A stretch of DNA of 55,506 nt from Streptococcus equinus ATCC 9812 (GTDB taxonomy: Bacteria > Bacillota > Bacilli > Lactobacillales > Streptococcaceae). Made by a program: the position numbers and the translations under genes. Below the pieces are notes generated by a model. It was not told the DNA's origin, did not search any database, and worked only from the letters and a program-made list of their open reading frames with translations. Below are positions 47,215-55,506 of the stretch, piece by piece; position 1 is the stretch's first letter; the number at the start of each line of letters is the position of its first letter. Where the stretch lies: the NCBI RefSeq assembly GCF_000187265.1, contig NZ_GL698429.1, positions 829,715 to 885,220 on the forward strand, written 5' to 3'.

Positions 47215-48069
47215 ATGAGAAGACGATTAAAACCAATTGTTGTTGTAGTTTTCTTTGCCCTGTTCGGGCTACTTCTTGTGATTGGTAGAACTCACTATGA
47301 TAGCTTACGAAAGCAACAACTGGCTTTGGCTAAGGTTTCTATTCCAACGTTGAGCAGCTCAAGCACGACAACTACCACTACATCAACTTCAGAAACTGAT
47401 GAAGAATTTGTTCTTAATCCGATTATCGATGTTTCAGGATGGCAACTGCCAAAAGAAATTGACTATGACACTTTATCTCAAAATATTTCTGGCGCTATCG
47501 TTCGTGTCTATGGAGGGTCACAAATTAGCAAAGATAGCAACGCCGCCTACACGACTGGTATCGATAAATCATTTAAGACACATATCAAAGAATTTCAAAA
47601 ACGGGATGTTCCTGTAGCTGTTTATAGTTACGCCCTCGGAAAAAGCGTCAAAGAAATGAAGAACGAAGCGAAAACTTTCTATGAAAATGCTTCGCCATAC
47701 AAACCAACTTTCTATTGGATTGACGTTGAGGAAGCGACTATGTCAGACATGAATAAAGGTGTTCAGGCATTCTTGAGTGAATTAAAACGACTCGGAGCTG
47801 ACAAAGTTGGTATCTACATTGGTACTTACTTCATGACCGAGCAAGAAATCTCTGTTGACGGATTTGATGCCGTATGGATTCCTGCTTACGGTTCAGATTC
47901 TGGTTACTATGACGCCGCTCCACAAACAGATCTTGATTACGATCTTCATCAGTATACATCACAAGGTTATCTTGGCGGATTTGATTCTGCTCTTGATTTA
48001 AACCAAATCGCAGTCACAAAAGACCGCAAAAAAACCTACGAAAAACTTTTCGGAAAAATTGATAAATAA
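47215..48069 (+). CDS. GH25 lysozyme, membrane-anchored or secreted
   Basis: A 284-residue N-acetylmuramidase of glycoside hydrolase family 25. A basic N-terminus and a membrane/signal segment (about 7-23) come first, then a Ser/Thr-rich linker (about 44-62, SSSSTTTTTTSTS). The catalytic barrel runs from IIDVSGWQ near 71 to the end; the acid pair lies in YWIDVEEA near 168, and the closing strand is LDYDLHQYTSQG near 243. No wall-binding repeats are present. It may trim wall glycan at the membrane surface. A terminator separates it from the amidase. Confidence 0.9.
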   Translation: MRRRLKPIVVVVFFALFGLLLVIGRTHYDSLRKQQLALAKVSIPTLSSSSTTTTTTSTSETDEEFVLNPIIDVSGWQLPKEIDYDTLSQNISGAIVRVYGGSQISKDSNAAYTTGIDKSFKTHIKEFQKRDVPVAVYSYALGKSVKEMKNEAKTFYENASPYKPTFYWIDVEEATMSDMNKGVQAFLSELKRLGADKVGIYIGTYFMTEQEISVDGFDAVWIPAYGSDSGYYDAAPQTDLDYDLHQYTSQGYLGGFDSALDLNQIAVTKDRKKTYEKLFGKIDK

Positions 48070-48072
48070 ATA

Positions 48073-48100
48073 AAAGGCTAGCATTTGCTAGTCTTTTTCG
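48073..48100 (+). terminator. Terminator of the GH25 gene
   Basis: Stem AAGGCTAGCA/TGCTAGTCTT followed by T-run. Confidence 0.8.
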
Positions 48101-48136
48101 TATTTTAAAGTTTATTTTTCTTTAAGACTAAAACTT

Positions 48137-48142
48137 TATAGT
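48137..48142 (+). promoter_or_regulatory. Amidase gene -10 box, leaderless arrangement
   Basis: TATAGT is followed by TAGGTC and the ATG at 48149. TAGG is too close to the ATG to act as a ribosome site. No convincing -35 was found. Confidence 0.4.
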
Positions 48143-48148
48143 TAGGTC

Positions 48149-49139
48149 ATGCGAAAAATAAAACAATTATCACGAAGTAAACATCGACAGAACTCTGTTT
48201 ACCTAAATATTTTTAGCGTAATTATCTCCTTTGTTGCCATTCTTACAATTGTAAGCAAAGTTTTCTTTTCAGGTATTGTCACCCACGCTCTAGACCACGG
48301 GCTTGATTTGTCAAATGCAAGTACCTACACAACTTCTCAAGCAGCTAACGTCTTAAGCTCGAAAGCTAACATTTACACCAGTAATGGCTCCAGTGAAACC
48401 ATTTTACAAGGTACCACAATTTCAATTGAAAGCTATTGTTACAATGCTGAGATAAATCAAAAAGAAGCAACTCTTGCCAAAATTTAGCATGGATGGAGAG
48501 ACTTACTACATTGATACCAATGATATTTCTCTTGAAGAAACCAACGACATCAATCGTTACATCGCTGAAACACTGAATTATTCTCACTCTGATATCACTA
48601 GTGATATCGAGGAAGCTTTTGAACAAACTAGCTACAAAACAGACGACGGTAAACCTCTTGGAATCATTATCCATGACACTGGCGTTGACAATTCAACCAT
48701 TGACAGTGAAGTGAATTATATGGTACAAAACTATGAAGACCAAGGTGTTTTTGTTCATTCTTTTATTGATAGTGACACCATTCTTCGCATCGCTAATGAA
48801 AAATACGAAGCTCAGGGAGCAGGTGCTAATGCCAATCCTTATTATATTCAATTTGAACTCACACACGAAGACTCTCAAGATGGCTTTGCAAAACAGCTGG
48901 CAAATGCAGCTTATTACACTGCATACATGCTCAAAAAGTATAACCTTCCTGTGACACTCGGTCAAGAAAATGGAGCAGGAAGTATTTGGACACACGAAAT
49001 GGTCAGCAACTACCTTGGTGGAACTGACCACGTAGACCCAACTGATTATTGGAGTGAAAGGGCAAATGATTATTTTGGCGTTGATTATGACGTTGAAGAC
49101 TTTGCAGAACTTGTCCAAGCATACTACAATGCTCTTTAA
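48149..49139 (+). pseudogene. N-acetylmuramoyl-L-alanine amidase (Amidase_2), frameshifted
   Basis: The first 111 codons give a basic N-terminus, a membrane segment (about 22-42) and an SH3-like stretch (ANVLSSKANIYTSNGSS in part), then stop at TAG 48485. The continuation is in another frame from about 48474 (KFSMDGETYY onward). Removing one A in the AAAA at 48479-48482 joins them as ATLAKFSMDGE, a 329-residue protein. The amidase domain has the zinc ligands in IIIHDTG, THEMVSNYLGGTDHVDP and the acidic residue in IQFELTHED. The enzyme would cut between muramic acid and L-Ala. The second half alone would lack export. Confidence 0.8.
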
Positions 49140-49163
49140 AGGTGCAAACTTGTACCTTTTTTA
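49138..49163 (+). terminator. Terminator of the amidase gene
   Basis: Stem AAAGGTGCAA/TTGTACCTTT with one mismatch, then T-run. Confidence 0.7.
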
Positions 49164-49217
49164 TTTTATAGTAAAATAGTATGTGAATAGACTGAATTAG
49201 AAAGATTGAGAGAGAAA

Positions 49218-49703
49218 ATGGCAAAAAAAGCGAAATTGAAAAAAACTTTGGTTGACCAAATTTTAGATAAAGCAAAAATCGAACATGACAGCTTAGCCAT
49301 TAACGCTTTAAAAGATGAGCTGCCTGAGGGCATTGAAAAATCTGATATTTTCAAGACACTTGCTCTAACTGGTGACAAAACTGGTCCCCTTATCGGAATC
49401 GTTCAAATCACTGAACACCTTTCTGAGAAAAAGTTGGCTAAAATTTCTGGCAACAAAAAAGTTAGCATGATTCCACAAAAGAATCTTCAAAAAACAACTG
49501 GCTACATCCACGGCGCAAACAACCCAGTTGGTATCCACCAAAAACACAATTTCCCGATTTTCATCGACAACCGTGCTAAAGAAATGGGAACGATGATTGT
49601 CTCAGCTGGTGAAGTTGGGCGCTCTATCCGCATCGATAGCCAAGCCTTGGCAGATTTTGTCGGTGCAAGTTTTGCTGATTTAATTGATGATTCACACCAA
49701 TGA
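49218..49703 (+). CDS. ybaK: YbaK/ProX-family Cys-tRNA(Pro) deacylase
   Basis: A 161-residue protein that hydrolyses mischarged Cys-tRNA-Pro. Marks are TLALTGDKTGPLIGIV in short ALTGDKTG near 54, the catalytic Lys region KKVSMIPQKNLQKTTGYIHG (key GYIHG) near 95, and the late VSAGEVGRSIRID near 134. I place the start at the ATG at 49218; a TTG four codons earlier is in frame but unlikely. The ribosome site is weak (GAGAG). The histidine phosphatase gene follows after 20 bases, so the two probably share an mRNA. Confidence 0.9.
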   Translation: MAKKAKLKKTLVDQILDKAKIEHDSLAINALKDELPEGIEKSDIFKTLALTGDKTGPLIGIVQITEHLSEKKLAKISGNKKVSMIPQKNLQKTTGYIHGANNPVGIHQKHNFPIFIDNRAKEMGTMIVSAGEVGRSIRIDSQALADFVGASFADLIDDSHQ

Positions 49704-49723
49704 TGGCTTAGATTGGACAAAAA

Positions 49724-50347
49724 ATGAAATTATATTTTGTAAGACATGGTAAAACACAATGGAATCTTGAAGGACGTTTTCAAGGGGCAAATGGTGATTC
49801 TCCGCTTTTAGAAGAGTCTGTCCGTGACTTAGAAAAATTAGGTGACTACCTAAAAGATATTGAATTCGACGCTGTATTTTCAAGTGATTTAAAACGTGCC
49901 AGCGATACTTGTAAAATCATTATGTCACGAAATAATCACCCTAAGGCAATCAGTTTTCAAACTGCTCTTCGTGAATGGCATCTTGGAAAATTAGAAGGCA
50001 GCAAAATTTCAACAATGGCTGATATTTATCCAAAACAATTGGATGCCTTCAAACACAACTTAGCAAAATTTAACAACGATATTTTTGACGCTGAGTCTGT
50101 CTACCAAACCACAAAACGTGTTAGAAGTTTTATCCGCTCAATGAAAGGACGCGGCTACCAACATGTACTATTGGTCGGTCACGGCGCAAACTTTACCGCA
50201 TCAATTCGTAGTTTACTTGGCTATGAACCTGCTGTTTTACGCTCTAACGGTGGATTAGATAACGGAAGTGTCACTGTTCTTGAAACCTTTGATTTTGAAC
50301 ACTTTTCATGCATCAAATGGAATGACACATACTACAAAGAAAAATAA
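49724..50347 (+). CDS. Histidine phosphatase family protein
   Basis: A 207-residue phosphoglycerate-mutase-like phosphatase. The catalytic RHGKT lies at residues 6-10 (LYFVRHGKTQWNLEGRFQG), the proton-donor region REWHLGKLEG is near 86, and the second His is in LLVGHGANF near 148. The substrate is not evident. The ribosome site is weak (TTGGA). It ends at a terminator shared with the converging HAD gene. Confidence 0.9.
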   Translation: MKLYFVRHGKTQWNLEGRFQGANGDSPLLEESVRDLEKLGDYLKDIEFDAVFSSDLKRASDTCKIIMSRNNHPKAISFQTALREWHLGKLEGSKISTMADIYPKQLDAFKHNLAKFNNDIFDAESVYQTTKRVRSFIRSMKGRGYQHVLLVGHGANFTASIRSLLGYEPAVLRSNGGLDNGSVTVLETFDFEHFSCIKWNDTYYKEK

Positions 50348-50362
50348 GATATTTGATACTTA

Positions 50363-50391
50363 AAAAAGCTCCCCAAAAGGAGAGCTTTTTG
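50363..50391. terminator. Bidirectional terminator
   Basis: Stem AAAAAGCTC/GAGCTTTTT between two converging genes. Confidence 0.85.
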
Positions 50392-51294
50392 TTATCTTGC
50401 GTATTTCATGCGAAGATTTTTTTCTTGTTGTTTGTCCAAACGAAGTAGGATAACAACTTTATCAATACTCATGTTACTTTCTAGCAAACGTTCTGCTGCC
50501 ATCATCAAACCGTTGTTGATTCCCAATTCTAGGACTGGGTTTTTCTTGTCATTGACATCAAAGATGAATTTATTATCTGGAAGGTCAAAAAGAACTTTAA
50601 CAGCACCAAATAATTGTTCAAAGTTGTCGATAGCAACATCGTAAACTGGTTTTGTTCCTGGTTTTAGGCTACGGCCACGGTGGTTAAACCACATAGAATG
50701 CCAACCGCCGTTGAATGCTCCCATAACATCGTTATCGTATGAATCACCAACATAAAGTGTTGTTGAAGGGTTCATATCAAATTGTTCAGCAGCAAGATTG
50801 AAGATTTCTTTTTCAGGTTTTTGGAAACCAGTTGCTTGGCTGACAATGACACGTTTAGGGTCAACATAATCGTAAAGACCAAGTTTTTTAACTTTTTTCA
50901 ATTGGTGTTCAGTTGGACCATTTGTGATGATTCCCATTGGAACACCTTTTTCTTTAAGAAAATCAAGCGTCATGCGCATTTCATCAAGCATTGTGATGTT
51001 TTCCAATTCTTCTTCGTAGATTTCTTGAAAATGAACACCCGTAGCTTCATCAATTTCGCGATAACCAAATTCAAGCAAAGTTTCTTTACAACGCCAGAAA
51101 CGGAAATATTCAGTTGTCCATTCACCAGCCATAACACGTGGGAAACCAACGTCTGAATAATGGCGGAAACGAATGTAAGCTTGATTGATTTTACTCATAT
51201 CAAAGTCAGGGAAACATTTCTCAACAGCAATGCGATAAGGCGCCTGTTGGTCATAAATCGTATCGTCAACATCAAAAACAATTGAAGTAATCAT
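50392..51294 (-). CDS. HAD-IA hydrolase (YjjG-like) with C-terminal extension
   Basis: A 300-residue phosphatase. Motif I is FDVDDTIYDQQ near 8 (DxDDT as in nucleotidases of the YjjG type), motif II ITNGP near 120, motif III Lys in GFQKPEKEIF near 158, motif IV YVGDSYDNDVMGA near 181. The final 70 residues (about 230-300) go beyond the usual HAD fold and end in a charged tail. A house-cleaning role on odd nucleotides is possible; the substrate is unknown. Confidence 0.85.
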   Translation of the reverse strand: MITSIVFDVDDTIYDQQAPYRIAVEKCFPDFDMSKINQAYIRFRHYSDVGFPRVMAGEWTTEYFRFWRCKETLLEFGYREIDEATGVHFQEIYEEELENITMLDEMRMTLDFLKEKGVPMGIITNGPTEHQLKKVKKLGLYDYVDPKRVIVSQATGFQKPEKEIFNLAAEQFDMNPSTTLYVGDSYDNDVMGAFNGGWHSMWFNHRGRSLKPGTKPVYDVAIDNFEQLFGAVKVLFDLPDNKFIFDVNDKKNPVLELGINNGLMMAAERLLESNMSIDKVVILLRLDKQQEKNLRMKYAR

Positions 51295-51439
51295 GAATCT
51301 CTTTTCTCTCTAAGTTATTTTTACCGTCACATATTATACTATTTTTTGGCTTTCTTTTCAATTAAAGTCATTTCTGCAACTAGAAAACACTTTCTTCCTC
51401 AAAGCCTCCTCACACAAGCAAAAATAAAGTGAATTCTAG

Positions 51440-52975
<1,536 letters not shown>

Positions 52976-52983
52976 TTTAGATT

Positions 52984-53010
52984 AAAAACGTTGATTTATC
53001 AACGTTTTTA
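52984..53010 (+). terminator. Terminator of lysS
   Basis: Stem AAAAACGTTGAT/ATCAACGTTTTT just past the stop. Confidence 0.9.
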
Positions 53011-53065
53011 GTTTATAAAGAACAAAACTTACGACAAATATTAAGAAGTCTAAACACTTCTAAAA

Positions 53066-53098
53066 AAACAAAACCTGGTTTGACAAGGTTTTGTTTTA
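53066..53098. terminator. Second terminator-like hairpin
   Basis: Stem AACAAAACCTGG/AAGGTTTTGTT with nearby T-run. The rest of 53011-53207 shows no gene. Confidence 0.6.
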
Positions 53099-53207
53099 AT
53101 TTATTTTAGTGTAGCATGATACCAACATCTTTTGACCTTCTATTACAATATTTAATAAAAAAATTGAATAAGTTGAACTAAAAAAGGAAAGTTTCTCCTT
53201 CTGTTAT

Positions 53208-53353
53208 TATCAATATCTTGCTTTTGGACTAGGAAGTTAAGTAGTTCTGTGGAAACTGAGTCATAGGAATAAATCTTTTTCTAGTAATGTTTCGCAACTC
53301 TACTATAACGGATTTATTCCTTTTGGTGTTTACACAACTTATTGTACACTACC
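53208..53353 (-). mobile_element. IS256-family element remnant (5' end only)
   Basis: On the minus strand 53353 begins GGTAGTGTACAATAAG and GTGTAAACACC, an end typical of IS256-family elements. From the ATG at 53264 it reads MTQF, and after a frame change TELLNFLVQKQDID. MTQFxTELLNFLxQKQDID is the start of IS905/IS1191-like IS256-family transposases. The similarity stops near 53208, so only about 145 bp remain. An 11-bp inverted repeat AGGAATAAATC/GATTTATTCCT (53265-53275 and 53311-53321) lies in the leader of the remnant. It marks an old insertion site beside the accessory gene. Confidence 0.7.
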
Positions 53354-53434
53354 AAAAATAGATATTTCTTAGAAAGAAAACTAAAAAAATGATATAATTA
53401 GATATATTATAAACAAATCAAAGGAATTTTTTCT

Positions 53435-55243
53435 ATGACTACATCAATAAATGTTGACAAAAGAAGCGTCAAACAACTATTAGAGACTGGAAAGAATAAA
53501 AGATTTATTATTCCTGAATATCAAAGACCATATGCTTGGTCAGACGAACAAATCCAAGTTTTATTCGATGATCTAACTGAATATACACTTAATACAACAG
53601 AAGATGAAAATAATACTTACTTTCTTGGCACAATAGTTTCATATGAAAATGATAATAAAGAACAGGAAATAATCGATGGGCAACAGCGTATTACAAGCCT
53701 GTTTTTGCTGTTGAGGGCTATCTATACTAAATTAGAAAGTGGCGGTCCTGAGACTAATTTCTTGAAAAGTCAAATCGAACCAACAATTTGGAAACAGAAT
53801 CCAACTACAGGAGTAGTTAACTTTAATGAAATCCTTATTAGTTCCCGAGTCATGGGAGAGGAGGGAAATCAAGAATTTGCCAATATACTAATCTCTGGAA
53901 AAGCAGATAAAAAATCAAATAGCAACTACGCTAAAAATTATAGATTACTACAGCAACTAGTTAATGAATATGCAGCAGATAATCCATTGTCCTTTTATAA
54001 ATTCATCAGTAATATATTAAATCAAGCTATTCTTCTCCCTATTACAGCTGATAGTCAAGAAACAGCACTTACTATTTTTTCAACTCTAAATGATAGAGGA
54101 TTAGCATTATCAGATGCCGATATTTTTAAAGCGAAAATTTATAATCACTTGAATTCAGATGAAAAAAAGAAATTTATAGAACTCTGGCAAGAACTAGATG
54201 AACAAGCTACAAATGCTGGGGAAAGTATTCAAAAGTTGTTTTACTACTATATGTTTTACTTGAGAGCAAATGAAAACGATCGCAAGACAACCACTCCTGG
54301 TATTAGAAAATATTATGCAAAAAATAATTTCGAAAAGCTATACTCACAGGATTTAATGCAAAACTTAAATGCCATTTTAAATTTGTGGATAGTGATAAAC
54401 AATAGAGTCTCACTAGAAAATGAAAAATGGTCCGAAAATATGGAAATAAAACAAATTTTGGATGCTCTGACCTCTTATCCTAATGAGTTTTGGAAATATC
54501 CTGTTGTCATCTATTACTTACACTATCATTACAAAGATACATTTGAAGATGATTTTCTTATTTTTTTAAAAAGATTATTAGCAGTTTTATCGGCAAAATA
54601 TATCATAACACCAACAATTAATGCCGTCAAAACTGGAATATTGAACTTAAATGCAGAAATAATTAACTCAGCTCAACCCAAATTCAATTTCGGCGAAATC
54701 GATGAGAAAGAATTGTTAGATAAAATCAAAACTGCGCATCGTAATACAGTTAGGATGATATTAAAGATCATAGCTTATCAACATCAATCAGAGTTATTAC
54801 CAGAAAAATGGGAGATAGAGCATATCCTTCCTCAAAAATGGCAATCAAGTTATTTCCCAACGAATTCAGATTCTGAAGTCAAAGAATTAGTTGAACATAT
54901 TGGAAATAAAATTCCCTTTGAAAAGAAGCTCAATATTATCGCAAGCAACGGATACTTTGCTAAGAAAAAAGAAAGCTACAGGAAATCCAAAGTTGGTATA
55001 TTACTCGATCTTACTCAAAATAACAACAATTGGGGACTCGATGAAATTAGAGAACGTGATATTCGTATTTCAGATGAATTAGTTGAAATACTGAAAGACT
55101 GGGGCCTGAACCAATCTGAAGCTAATATTGAAGAATTATTAACATTTATCCCGGAAGAACGATTTTCAGACTATCTTGATTTTATAAAGATTTTCAAAAT
55201 GGAAGATACAAATGAATCAAGAGAAAAATTTTTGAGTATATAG
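53435..55243 (+). CDS. DUF262/DUF1524 (GmrSD-type) protein, candidate phage-defence nuclease
   Basis: A 602-residue protein. The N-terminal DUF262 domain shows the ParB-like motifs IPEYQRPYAWSDEQ near 27 and IIDGQQRITSLFLL near 88, which bind and hydrolyse nucleotides in GmrS-like proteins. The middle (about 230-430) is helical. The C-terminal DUF1524 HNH-nuclease part has EIEHILPQKW near 455 (His of the HxxP motif), GNKIPFEKKLNIIASN near 489 (conserved Asn) and KKKESYRKSK near 510. GmrSD enzymes cut DNA with modified cytosines. The gene is AT-rich compared with its neighbours and sits between an IS256 remnant and an ISL3 end, so it was probably acquired. Defence is inferred. AAAGGAA precedes the ATG. 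Confidence 0.85.
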   Translation: MTTSINVDKRSVKQLLETGKNKRFIIPEYQRPYAWSDEQIQVLFDDLTEYTLNTTEDENNTYFLGTIVSYENDNKEQEIIDGQQRITSLFLLLRAIYTKLESGGPETNFLKSQIEPTIWKQNPTTGVVNFNEILISSRVMGEEGNQEFANILISGKADKKSNSNYAKNYRLLQQLVNEYAADNPLSFYKFISNILNQAILLPITADSQETALTIFSTLNDRGLALSDADIFKAKIYNHLNSDEKKKFIELWQELDEQATNAGESIQKLFYYYMFYLRANENDRKTTTPGIRKYYAKNNFEKLYSQDLMQNLNAILNLWIVINNRVSLENEKWSENMEIKQILDALTSYPNEFWKYPVVIYYLHYHYKDTFEDDFLIFLKRLLAVLSAKYIITPTINAVKTGILNLNAEIINSAQPKFNFGEIDEKELLDKIKTAHRNTVRMILKIIAYQHQSELLPEKWEIEHILPQKWQSSYFPTNSDSEVKELVEHIGNKIPFEKKLNIIASNGYFAKKKESYRKSKVGILLDLTQNNNNWGLDEIRERDIRISDELVEILKDWGLNQSEANIEELLTFIPEERFSDYLDFIKIFKMEDTNESREKFLSI

Positions 55244-55252
55244 AAATTTAAC

Positions 55253-55506
55253 GGTTCTTTGTCAACTGTAGTGGGTTGACTTATAATCACATGCGAGAGA
55301 GGACTTTGGTCCTCTCTTTCTTGATGTTCAAAGTGATAAGTATTTTTGTTTTGAAGTTGTCGAAATTTCTGAATCCAAAGGCTTGTCGTTTGATGTCTTT
55401 AATGAGTTTGTTAGTGGCTTCTAGTCTGGCGTTGGAATAAGGCATTTCTAAAGCATTGGTGATGTAGTCTTTATATCTGATGAAGGTCTGGAAAACCTTC
55501 TTAAAT
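55253..55506 (-). mobile_element. ISL3-family insertion sequence, end fragment
   Basis: The plus strand at 55253 starts GGTTCTTTGTCAACTGTAG, the inverted-repeat style of streptococcal ISL3-family (IS1167/IS1193-like) elements. Transposase coding follows on the minus strand. The element runs out of the window, so length and target duplication cannot be checked. Confidence 0.8.
55287..55506 (-). CDS. ISL3-family transposase, C-terminal part
   Basis: The minus strand from 55506 to the TGA at 55289-55287 gives about 72 residues: FQTFIRYKDYITNALEMPYS, then NARLEATNKLIKDIKRQAFGF and ending KERTKVLSRM. SNARLEATN (catalytic Glu region) and RQAFGFRNFDNFKTKI are conserved at the C-terminus of ISL3 DDE transposases. 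A GAGAGAGGAC/GTCCTCTC hairpin (55293-55318) lies inside the last codons. The gene is cut by the window edge. Confidence 0.85.
   Translation of the reverse strand, partial: FKKVFQTFIRYKDYITNALEMPYSNARLEATNKLIKDIKRQAFGFRNFDNFKTKILITLNIKKERTKVLSRM

Noticed and set aside
48693..49118. 141-codon minus-strand frame
   Set aside because: Antisense to the amidase domain; composition (Cys, Ile, Phe rich) and lack of signals mark it as a shadow.
50782..51156. 124-codon plus-strand frame
   Set aside because: Antisense to the YjjG-like HAD gene, Phe-rich product, no ribosome site.

Overview
The window looks like the chromosome of a streptococcus, most likely a member of the bovis/equinus group. The evidence is gene order and protein likeness, not a database search: the dinG-ypmB-aspB-asnS and prfB-ftsE-ftsX runs, the whiA-yvcK-rapZ run, ftsW beside ppc, a murM-murN pair, a zinc-binding AdcA with an AdcR box, low GC and strong AGGAGG ribosome sites. 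Both edges are insertion sequences: an IS3-family end on the left (1-115) and an ISL3-family end on the right (from about 55253). I saw no tRNA, rRNA, CRISPR array or prophage.

Left part (173-8388, all minus strand): a secreted GH73 glucosaminidase, adcA under a zinc-type operator, then one tightly overlapping run DUF1003-rapZ-yvcK-whiA-pepD and a TetR regulator. The TetR gene diverges from a two-gene plus-strand unit (8601-12981). That unit encodes a tandem-ATPase activase and a partner related to 2-hydroxyacyl-CoA dehydratases. The shared control region holds four palindromes and a structured leader. Next come ridA and a short unit (13524-15281) with its own promoter, a candidate preQ1-I riboswitch and terminator, a nucleoside hydrolase and an ECF transporter S component. 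This is a plausible salvage module for queuosine precursors.

Middle part (15366-31448): the dinG-ypmB-aspB-(I42 inhibitor)-asnS operon, an MBL hydrolase with a frameshifted alpha/beta hydrolase, the cell-division pair ftsEX behind prfB (with its programmed +1 frameshift), a HAD phosphatase, and a calcium-type P-ATPase behind a yybP-ykoY manganese riboswitch. Upstream of prfB lies a tandem array of three ~115-bp units. Each can fold as one long hairpin, and the paired bases differ between units in a compensating way.

Right part (31545-55506): an HD phosphohydrolase, a HAD-murM-murN operon for peptidoglycan cross-bridges, tpiA, tuf, a sigma factor fused in frame to a membrane anti-sigma domain, ftsW, ppc, pepF-gpo, a GH25 lysozyme next to a frameshifted amidase, ybaK, two phosphatases and lysS. 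The end is accessory: an IS256-family remnant, an AT-rich DUF262/HNH protein of GmrSD type (possible phage defence) and the ISL3 element.

Two patterns run through the window. Six genes have their ATG only 6-9 nt after a good -10 box and no usable ribosome site, so their mRNAs are probably leaderless. Three genes are broken by single-base indels, which may be real decay or sequencing error.
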